This document shows, piece by piece, positions 1-5,080 of a stretch of DNA of 8,928 nt. Within the stretch, counting starts at the first letter, position 1; the number at the start of each line of letters is the position of its first letter. The DNA is taken from positions 1 through 8,928 of the forward strand of contig JAUXJP010000025.1 of NCBI GenBank assembly GCA_030624695.1, in the 5' to 3' direction. The stretch is from Candidatus Dadabacteria bacterium. Lineage in GTDB: Bacteria > Desulfobacterota_D > UBA1144 > Nemesobacterales > JAJCZQ01. The position numbers and the translations under genes are program-made. The notes below the pieces were generated by a model that was not told the DNA's origin, searched no databases, and was given only the letters and a program-made list of their open reading frames with translations.

Positions 1-186
1 GTCTTCACTGTAATCAAAACCACCCAGAAATTTGAAACTTACTTTAGTGGCCCCGTCTTCAACTTCCAGTGCTTCAAGCTTTGAATAATCAAGTTCTTCT
101 CTGGTCTGGTAGTTAACGCCAAGAAGAAAAACAAATAATATTACAAGAGAAACCAGTATCTTTGTTAATGGTATAGATTTCGGCAT
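1..186 (-). CDS. Exported/membrane-anchored protein, N-terminal fragment, possibly DUF3299-like (3' end outside window)
   Basis: An open frame of 62 codons without a stop starts at the ATG at 186-184 and runs off the left edge, so only the N-terminus is visible. Residues about 8-24 (KILVSLVILFVFLLG) form a hydrophobic signal peptide or anchor. They are followed by an acidic, soluble stretch containing ELDYSKLEALEVEDG and then VSFKFLGGFDY. No lipobox cysteine is seen. The gene follows the FtsX-type permease by 153 bp. In other bacteria this permease subfamily is often accompanied by small exported proteins of the DUF3299 or DUF2796 type, and the visible N-terminus is compatible with DUF3299, but the diagnostic core lies outside the window. 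I infer a periplasmic accessory protein of the neighbouring ABC transporter. The start lacks a clear Shine-Dalgarno sequence. The CDS is likely real; the family assignment is a guess. Confidence 0.6.
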   Translation of the reverse strand, partial: MPKSIPLTKILVSLVILFVFLLGVNYQTREELDYSKLEALEVEDGATKVSFKFLGGFDYSED

Positions 187-339
187 GGATAGTACTTATA
201 AAATATAATCAGCCCTTTTTATATTTAAACTGTATTTTATTAAAAAAGATTACAACGAAAAAGTATAAAACGGGAAATTTACTCGAAATAAATATTTACG
301 TGGAGTTTTGTAGCGATACATTTCAGATGCAATTTATCT
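187..339 (-). other. AT-rich intergenic region with an imperfect inverted repeat
   Basis: This 153-bp gap separates the permease gene from the small exported-protein gene. It contains no credible ORF. Near the permease stop codon there is an inverted repeat with arms gatacatt (315-322) and aatttatc (331-338). The arms are 8 nt with one mismatch around an 8-nt loop. No T-tract follows in the direction of transcription, so it is not a convincing intrinsic terminator. It could be an operator or mRNA structure, or chance in AT-rich DNA. I could not find a promoter with good -35 and -10 boxes for the downstream gene, which may be cotranscribed with the permease. Confidence 0.3.
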
Positions 340-1605
340 CTAATTATTAGGTGAAAGGCTGCTTGCAACCTCGGTTTTATAGGCTTTATAGGCCGGGATA
401 ATACCTGCAACTGCCCCAAGAAGTATCATAACAAACGGAGTTATTATCAGTACCGGGTGAATACTTAATATATCCAGTACAACACCTGTCTGCTTCCTGA
501 TAATAAACGAAGCCAGGCTAATAAGAATAAAATAGAATACAAATCCGATTATAGTGCCGATAAAACTTATTGTTACGGCTTCAATCACAACGGATGAAAA
601 AACAGTCCCTCTTTTTGCCCCAAGGACCCTCAGAATTGCAAACTCTCTCCGCCTTTCATTCATTGTGTTATAAATACTTGCCAGGATTGACCCGGCAGCG
701 ACTGCAATCACAATATACGCTACAAGCGTAAGGATTTTTGTGACCCATCCGATCTTCTCAAAAAGTCCTGCCAGTACGGCCCCGATGGGCCAGGCAAGTG
801 TTGAAGCTTTGCCTTCCCTGTTAATTGATGATGCCAGTTTAAAACCGGAAGCCGGGTTTTTGAGCTTCAGCATAACTGCACTTACCTCTTTATGAACATC
901 AGGGATATCCCTGGGGTCATGATGTACATATGCTTCATACTCTTTTCCGCCACCCCTCAACACATGGCCTTCTGTCATGTAGAACTGGTTAATTGGTACC
1001 CATATCACCCTGTCAGAAGGAGAGTTTGTAGGTTTAAGAACACCGGTTACTTCATATTTTTTTCTGTGACGGTCATTTTTATTAAAATAAAGTCCGTGAT
1101 ATGCATTGAAGGTAGACCCCTTCTTGAGGCCTGTCTTCTGGGCAACATAACTACCAACAACGGCTTCTCTTAGGTAAGGATTAAACACCTTGCCGCTCTT
1201 TTGAAACTCAAAGGTTTTACCTTTTGTATATTCAAATTTATCAAAAAGTTCCGGAGTCGTACCAACCAGCCTGTACCCCTTGTAGTTATCACCTACGGCA
1301 TATGGTATTGCAAGCTCCACATTCTCATTGTTCTTTATGGCAGTATATTCCGACCACGGAATATTCCCGGGAGATGTTTCAAGGTGAAATACGGTATTTA
1401 GGACAAGCTGCAGCTGGCTTCCCCTCGCCCCTAGCACTGCGTCGAAACCCGCCGGGCCACCGGTAAAAGCAGTTTCAGCCTGGTCTCTGATACTAAATAC
1501 TGACATCACAAGTGCAGTAGCCAGGGCAACTGAAAGTATCGTTATTACGGTAGACAACTTGTGCTGGAGTAAACTCTTTTCAACAATAAAAAAAATCTTT
1601 TTCAT
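340..1605 (-). CDS. FtsX/MacB-type ABC transporter permease
   Basis: This 421-residue inner-membrane permease has the MacB/FtsX architecture. TM1 is at about 16-38, a large extracytoplasmic MacB_PCD-like domain at about 40-280, and three C-terminal membrane helices at about 287-312, 336-366 and 383-405. The cytoplasmic segment NERRREFAILRVLGAKR (about 316-332) is the typical coupling region for the ATPase. The protein ends in the characteristic PAYKAYKTEVASSLSP motif. The periplasmic part contains DAVLGARGSQLQLVLNTV (55-72) and a His-containing segment AYHGLYFNKNDRHRKKYEV (168-186). I recall similar features from the subfamily that sits beside DUF3299/DUF2796 proteins and ZIP or Zur genes. 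It starts 6 bp after the ATPase stop, so the two are surely cotranscribed and form one transporter. Four-helix proteins of this type usually act mechanically on periplasmic or membrane substrates rather than as channels. A role in zinc handling is inferred from neighbours only. Confidence 0.93.
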   Translation of the reverse strand: MKKIFFIVEKSLLQHKLSTVITILSVALATALVMSVFSIRDQAETAFTGGPAGFDAVLGARGSQLQLVLNTVFHLETSPGNIPWSEYTAIKNNENVELAIPYAVGDNYKGYRLVGTTPELFDKFEYTKGKTFEFQKSGKVFNPYLREAVVGSYVAQKTGLKKGSTFNAYHGLYFNKNDRHRKKYEVTGVLKPTNSPSDRVIWVPINQFYMTEGHVLRGGGKEYEAYVHHDPRDIPDVHKEVSAVMLKLKNPASGFKLASSINREGKASTLAWPIGAVLAGLFEKIGWVTKILTLVAYIVIAVAAGSILASIYNTMNERRREFAILRVLGAKRGTVFSSVVIEAVTISFIGTIIGFVFYFILISLASFIIRKQTGVVLDILSIHPVLIITPFVMILLGAVAGIIPAYKAYKTEVASSLSPNN

Positions 1606-1611
1606 TTTGTA

Positions 1612-2295
1612 TTAACTGGTAAATGCCCTGTTTAATATTGTAAAATCGAGCACTGTATCAAAATCATCAAGAACATCGAGGTCATGGCTCACAAATATCA
1701 GAGAAGCCCCGTTTACAATGCAAAGCTCCTTTATCAGCTTCACTGCCTGCCTGGCCCTTCTGTAGTCCAGGTTTCCTGTTGGTTCATCAGCCAGGACTAT
1801 CTTAGGCCTGTTGGCAAGCGCCCGTGCAAGGGCCACTCTTTGCTGCTGGTCTACAGAAAGCTGAGCGGGTTTATAGTCCATCCTGTTGCCAAGTCCCACA
1901 TTTTCTAAAAGTTTGAATGCATACTTTTTATCAGGTTTGCCGGCAAACATCATGGCCAGAGTAACATTCTCAAGTGCCGTATAGCCCTGAAGCAGGTTAA
2001 ATGTCTGAAAGATATAACCTATGCTCTTTGCCCTTAGCACATCTCTTTCAGACTCCGAAAGAAGTGTTAATTCCCTGGAATCAAAAGCTATACTCCCGCT
2101 ATCAGCGTTAAGGATTCCTGCAAGCAGATTAAGAAAAGTTGTTTTGCCGGAGCCGCTGTTACCCTGAATACCAATATGTTCACCGGCCCTTATCTTGAAG
2201 GTCGGAATATCCAGTATAAGGTTGGACTCGCCATCAGGAGAGATGAAAGTCCTTTTTAATTTTTCTACTTTAAGAAGCGGAAGATTATTTGCCAT
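1612..2295 (-). CDS. ABC transporter ATP-binding protein, LolD/MacB type, with altered signature motif
   Basis: This 227-residue ATPase is complete. Walker A is GNSGSGKT at 45-52, the Q-loop glutamine is Q97 (YIFQTFNLL), Walker B is IVLADE at 166-171 followed by PTGNLD, and the switch histidine is H204 (VSHD). These traits place it in the LolD/MacB/FtsE group, whose members pair as homodimers with an FtsX-like permease; the permease gene starts 6 bp downstream. The oddity is the signature motif, LSVDQ at 146-150, where LSGGQ or LSVGQ is expected. Asp149 (codon GAC at 1851-1849) replaces the second signature glycine, which contacts ATP across the dimer. The following QQRVALARAL is normal, so the frame is intact. 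The start codon has no good Shine-Dalgarno sequence. The 164-bp gap upstream, after the ZIP gene, carries part of the Fur-family operator element, so the gene may be metal-regulated from its own promoter. Confidence 0.95.
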   Translation of the reverse strand: MANNLPLLKVEKLKRTFISPDGESNLILDIPTFKIRAGEHIGIQGNSGSGKTTFLNLLAGILNADSGSIAFDSRELTLLSESERDVLRAKSIGYIFQTFNLLQGYTALENVTLAMMFAGKPDKKYAFKLLENVGLGNRMDYKPAQLSVDQQQRVALARALANRPKIVLADEPTGNLDYRRARQAVKLIKELCIVNGASLIFVSHDLDVLDDFDTVLDFTILNRAFTS

Positions 2296-2345
2296 TACAT
2301 AATATTCTGAAATTTAAGCCTACTGTGTATTAAAAATACCTGTGT

Positions 2346-2358
2346 CTTTCTCAATTAT
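2346..2358 (-). promoter_or_regulatory. Putative half-operator upstream of the ABC ATPase gene
   Basis: On the plus strand ctttctcaattat is identical to bases 3710-3722 in the operator in front of the Fur-family gene. Similarity continues after a one-base insertion (aaatta follows in both). Read on the minus strand, a -10-like AATAAT (2359-2354) directly abuts TGAGAAAG. This matches the layout of the Fur promoter, where TATAAT abuts TGAGAAAG. The opposite palindrome arm is not conserved here, and no good -35 box is found 15-18 bp upstream. The rest of the 164-bp intergenic region (2296-2459) holds T-rich tracts on the minus strand (about 2380-2400) but no clear hairpin terminator. I infer weak or partial control by the same regulator. 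Confidence 0.4.
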
Positions 2359-2459
2359 TAAATTATTCGTGTGGAAACAGTAAAAAAATAAAAAATAATG
2401 AAGTCGTAAGTGCCTATATAGCTTGTCATGAAATAAAGAATAAAAATATTTAAAAATGT

Positions 2460-3215
2460 TTATTCCACGCAGGCAATTAAAAGCATAATACCAAGGCCTA
2501 TTCCCATAGCCAGGAAATGTGCAACGGCCCTCGAGGATTTAAACTCTTTCTTTAATAGGGGAAACAGCCCAAAACCAATAATATAGATATAGGCTCCTGC
2601 ACCAAATGCTATTATCAGGTGTGAGGTATTGCTGAATCTAAAGCCAATATATATAGCTATTAATGCCCCGATTATTGCAATTGAAGCAGATGCAATATTA
2701 AAAAAGATAGCCTGCGTTTTCGAAAATCCTGACTTAATGAGAATCCCGAACTCACCAATCTCCTGGGGGATCTCATGTATACATACGGCAAAAGTTGTTG
2801 CAACCCCAAGTGGAATGCTTACAAGGTAAGCTGCCCCTATTATAAACCCGTCTGTAAAGTTACATATACCGTCGGCAAATAGGCTCATCTGGCCGACAGT
2901 CTTTAATTCACTTTCATTTTTCAGATTTCTCCAGAGAAGATACTTCTCAAGCACAAAAAAGGACAATAGTCCAAATAATGCAAGAAGGCCGGTTTTGAAT
3001 ATTCCCTGGTGTTCAAAGGATTCGGGAAGTATATGCAGAAACACCTCGCCAAGAAGGGCACCTACTGCCAGGCTTATCATCAGGATTATAAGAGTGTTGT
3101 ATTTTTTATTGTTAAAATAGAGCGTAAAAATAGCCGACATTGAAAGAAGGCTCACAATAAGCACACTCACAATTATGTAAAACTCTTTAGAAAGCTGTGA
3201 AAACATTTCAGTCAT
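2460..3215 (-). CDS. ZIP-family metal transporter
   Basis: This 251-residue inner-membrane protein has about eight hydrophobic segments, the usual ZIP number. ZIP proteins bring divalent metals such as Zn2+, Fe2+ or Mn2+ into the cytoplasm. Family marks are HILPESFEH (61-69) at the end of the second helix, DGICNFTDGFIIGAAY (115-130) in helix 4, and HEIPQEIGEFGILI (147-160) in helix 5. The last is the binuclear metal-site helix of the LIV-1-like subgroup. The helix 4 motif is normally HNFTDG; here the histidine is Cys118 (codon TGT at 2864-2862), while Asn119 and Asp122 are kept. The helix 5 motif has Glu in place of the common Asp (GEF for GDF). The gene follows the Fur-family repressor by only 2 bp, so the pair is almost certainly one transcript controlled by the palindrome-covered promoter. 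ATG at 3215 is chosen because it abuts the repressor stop; Met4 is an alternative. Confidence 0.93.
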   Translation of the reverse strand: MTEMFSQLSKEFYIIVSVLIVSLLSMSAIFTLYFNNKKYNTLIILMISLAVGALLGEVFLHILPESFEHQGIFKTGLLALFGLLSFFVLEKYLLWRNLKNESELKTVGQMSLFADGICNFTDGFIIGAAYLVSIPLGVATTFAVCIHEIPQEIGEFGILIKSGFSKTQAIFFNIASASIAIIGALIAIYIGFRFSNTSHLIIAFGAGAYIYIIGFGLFPLLKKEFKSSRAVAHFLAMGIGLGIMLLIACVE

Positions 3216-3217
3216 GA

Positions 3218-3664
3218 TTAATTAGCATTTCCCGCACATTCATTACATTCACCAAATAGCTGGAGAAAATGGTTGTTTATCTTAAAGCCAGTCCTCTTTG
3301 ATAGATTCTCCATATAGTCTTCAAAGGGGCATTCGGCAAAATCCATTATTTTGTTGCATTTTGTACACACTATATGGTGGCCGTGGCTATCTGATGAATA
3401 GGCATATGTATGGCAGCCGTCCTCGAAATGAACTCTTGAGATAAGTCCGATATCTGCAAGTACGTCAAGAGTACGGTATATTGTTGCAAGGCCTGTATTA
3501 GGCAGGATTTCCTTAGTTTTATCCAAAATATTATTTATTGACAGGTACTTAGTGCTTTCATGAAGTACATGGAGCACAGCAAGCCTTTGGGGAGTGGACT
3601 TAAGCCCCTTTTCTTTTAAAACCTCTTTCGCATCAATCTCTTTTGCACAGGGAAAATGTGCCAT
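3218..3664 (-). CDS. Fur/Zur-family metalloregulator
   Basis: This 148-residue protein has the normal length and layout of the Fur family. The N-terminal winged helix covers about 10-85, with the STPQRLAVL segment (23-31) and the recognition-helix region NTGLATIYRTLDVLADIGL (56-74). The C-terminal dimerisation domain has two CxxC pairs, C100/C103 (IVCTKC) and C140/C143 (GECNEC), that should hold the structural zinc. The hinge carries candidate sensory ligands H79, E81, C84, H85, H94, H96 and H97. A Cys among the His ligands is seen in zinc sensors such as E. coli Zur, which slightly favours Zur over Fur, but sequence alone does not decide the metal. ATG at 3664 is preceded by AGGT (3675-3672) at 7 nt spacing. 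The gene leads a two-gene unit with the ZIP transporter. Its promoter is overlapped by a perfect palindrome, indicating autoregulation, with metal-bound protein expected to repress. Confidence 0.95.
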   Translation of the reverse strand: MAHFPCAKEIDAKEVLKEKGLKSTPQRLAVLHVLHESTKYLSINNILDKTKEILPNTGLATIYRTLDVLADIGLISRVHFEDGCHTYAYSSDSHGHHIVCTKCNKIMDFAECPFEDYMENLSKRTGFKINNHFLQLFGECNECAGNAN

Positions 3665-3698
3665 ATTATTTACCTGTTATTTAACTATATTCATACCT

Positions 3699-3721
3699 TA
3701 ATTGAGAAACTTTCTCAATTA
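3699..3721. promoter_or_regulatory. Perfect 23-bp palindrome, candidate Fur/Zur-family operator
   Basis: The half-site TAATTGAGAAA (3699-3709) is followed by one central base (3710) and its exact complement TTTCTCAATTA (3711-3721). The core TGAGAAA-N-TTTCTCA has the 7-1-7 geometry of Fur-family boxes. It overlaps the -10 hexamer of the Fur-family gene promoter and extends across the expected transcription start, the classic place for repression. The AT-rich composition allows some chance symmetry, but a perfect 11-bp arm at exactly this position is very unlikely to be accidental. Confidence 0.78.
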
Positions 3722-3746
3722 TAAATTAATATAAAACAGTTGTCAA
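3718..3746 (-). promoter_or_regulatory. Consensus sigma70 promoter of the Fur-ZIP operon
   Basis: On the minus strand TTGACA (3746-3741) is followed after exactly 17 bp by TATAAT (3723-3718). All 12 consensus positions match with optimal spacing. Transcription should start at about 3711, inside the palindrome, giving a leader of about 47 nt to the ATG at 3664. The promoter sits in the 111-bp gap after the 131-codon gene. Such a strong promoter makes sense if it is normally held down by the overlapping operator. Confidence 0.85.
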
Positions 3747-3775
3747 AGAAAAAAAGGGGTAATTTTGATAAATAC

Positions 3776-4171
3776 TTAGGAATAAAAACTTTTAATTCTT
3801 TTTATCTCGGCACTTGCAAGTTTTAGAAAAAACTCGGGAGGAGAACTATAGATATATTCTTCATAGATCCTTAATGCATCGTTAAATTTACCATCCTTGC
3901 AAAGATCTTCAGCTTCCATTATCAGGTTTGCAAAGAGTTTATTGGTTTCAGGGTCTTTTAAACTCTCATTTAAGAACTCGGGCCGTAGTTCCGGGTTATG
4001 TTTGTAGATCTGAAGCCGTATTTCGTTTACATTTCTCAGGGCATAGGCAATACGGTGAATGTTCTCACGTATATCCTCAAGCTCAGACTCCCTTATAGTA
4101 TGTGCAGCCTGCCCGAGCAGCTCTGAACAATTAGAGAGTATTTTTTCCAGTTCCGGTAATTTTTTAGGCAT
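3776..4171 (-). CDS. Hypothetical helical protein, 131 residues
   Basis: I do not recognise a family. The product is hydrophilic and probably all-helical, with no signal peptide or membrane segment, so it is likely cytoplasmic. Residues 4-55 look like two amphipathic helices (LPELEKILSNCSELLGQAAH, then a stretch rich in Glu, Arg and Ile). Residues 82-125 contain a TPR-like helix pair (MEAEDLCKDGKFNDALRIYE, then SPPEFFLKLASAEIKRI). The gene follows the SDR gene by 14 bp with no promoter between them, so it is probably cotranscribed and could act with it; this is positional inference only. The start ATG at 4171 has no clear Shine-Dalgarno sequence. Base composition and codon use resemble the neighbours. 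The frame is convincing as a gene because it fills the space between two operon boundaries and no competing ORF is present. Confidence 0.8.
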   Translation of the reverse strand: MPKKLPELEKILSNCSELLGQAAHTIRESELEDIRENIHRIAYALRNVNEIRLQIYKHNPELRPEFLNESLKDPETNKLFANLIMEAEDLCKDGKFNDALRIYEEYIYSSPPEFFLKLASAEIKRIKSFYS

Positions 4172-4185
4172 TTTCTAAGAAAAAA

Positions 4186-4950
4186 TTACTTGGCAATGAA
4201 TCCCCCGTCAACAGATAACATTGTTCCGGTCATAAATTTTATTTTATCATCACAAAGAAAAAGCACCGCGTTTGCTATCTCCGAGTCCTCTCCGAGCCTG
4301 TCCATAGGATAAAAAGATTTCATATAATTTTCGGCAGCAACCTTATCCTCGGCCCTTTCCATAAACCTGTCCATCATTGGTGTCCAAATACCACCGGGGC
4401 ATATGGCATTAATCCTTATTCCCTTATCCGCATAGTCGAGTGCCATTGTTTTTGTAAAGATACTAACAGCACCCTTAGAAGCAGTATAAGAAGAAAGTCC
4501 GGGAAACCCCTTAAGGCCTCCGGCAGAAGAATTGTTTACAATGCACCCGCTGCCCTTCTTTAACATCTCGATAACCGCATATTTTGACATCATAAAAGTA
4601 CCCACAACATTTACATCCATAATACGTCTAAAAGTTTCAACATCCGTTTCATGCGTTATACCTGATACCAGGATTCCTGCGTTATTAAAAAGTATGTCGA
4701 GTCCGTCAAACTCACTTACAGCAGTATCAACAGTCTTTATGCAGTCTTCTTCATTTGAGACATCAGCAACAACATATTTTATATCAAGCCCTTCCTCAGC
4801 ACCTCTTTCTACAAGCTCTACGAGCCTGTCTTCATTTGTACCGTTTATAAGGACATTTGCCCCGTGCCTTGCAAACAGCAAAGCTGTTGCGGCCCCGATT
4901 CCTTTCCCGCCTCCGCCTGTTACTATGGCCGATTTTCCTTCAAGTTTCAT
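4186..4950 (-). CDS. Short-chain dehydrogenase/reductase (classical SDR)
   Basis: This 254-residue protein is a complete classical SDR, a cytoplasmic NAD(P)-dependent oxidoreductase. The Rossmann glycine motif is TGGGGKGIG (11-19), the adenine-contact Asp is D63 (VADVS), NNAG is at 89-92, the structural Asn is N114, and the catalytic residues are S142 (or S141), Y155 and K159 (YTASK). PG is at 185-186 and the conserved C-terminal VDGGF at 247-251. The glycine motif has one residue more than the usual TGxxxGIG. The region after beta-2 (NGTNEDR, about 36-42) lacks an acidic residue right at the strand end, which leaves NAD versus NADP open. Families of this type include 3-oxoacyl-ACP reductases, glucose 1-dehydrogenases and hydroxysteroid dehydrogenases; the substrate cannot be told from sequence. 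ATG at 4950 has GGAAGAAG 10 nt upstream. It heads a two-gene unit with the 131-codon gene and has its own promoter. Confidence 0.95.
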   Translation of the reverse strand: MKLEGKSAIVTGGGGKGIGAATALLFARHGANVLINGTNEDRLVELVERGAEEGLDIKYVVADVSNEEDCIKTVDTAVSEFDGLDILFNNAGILVSGITHETDVETFRRIMDVNVVGTFMMSKYAVIEMLKKGSGCIVNNSSAGGLKGFPGLSSYTASKGAVSIFTKTMALDYADKGIRINAICPGGIWTPMMDRFMERAEDKVAAENYMKSFYPMDRLGEDSEIANAVLFLCDDKIKFMTGTMLSVDGGFIAK

Positions 4951-4973
4951 ATTAATATTTCTTCTTCCGCACT

Positions 4974-5003
4974 ATTATACCTACTTCGGATTTCGAATCT
5001 TAA
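4974..5003 (-). promoter_or_regulatory. Putative sigma70 promoter of the SDR gene
   Basis: On the minus strand TTAAGA (5003-4998, 4 of 6 consensus matches) is followed after 18 bp by a perfect TATAAT (4979-4974). The predicted start near 4967 leaves a leader of only about 17 nt, so the purine-rich ribosome site GGAAGAAG (4968-4961) would lie at the very 5' end. The spacer contains a small inverted repeat, ttcg-N5-cgaa (4985-4997), which might bind a repressor but is too short to weigh much. The 130-bp gap between oadB and this gene has no recognisable terminator. Confidence 0.55.
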
Positions 5004-5080
5004 ATTATCATTTAACTATGTATGATGGCACAGGCTGTATTAATGGTATACGAAGACCTAAATTCAATTAAGGACAGTAA

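Noticed and set aside
195..210. AT palindrome ttata-aaa-tataa upstream of the left-edge gene as a PerR-like box
   Set aside because: It is composed only of A and T in an AT-rich spacer, lacks Fur-family spacing and shares nothing with the clear operator at 3699-3721.
892..1466. Overlapping plus-strand ORFs opposite the permease gene
   Set aside because: They are short, overlap one another, show no known motifs and lie antisense to an intact permease.
2380..2459. T-rich tracts after the ZIP gene as an intrinsic terminator
   Set aside because: On the minus strand there are T-runs near 2380-2400, but the preceding sequence forms only a 3-4 bp stem around a ctatatag palindrome. A terminator is possible but not supported.
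4532..5071. A 179-codon plus-strand ORF opposite the SDR gene
   Set aside because: It is antisense to a complete SDR with all catalytic motifs. The Ser/Pro/Thr-rich translation is typical of a shadow frame.
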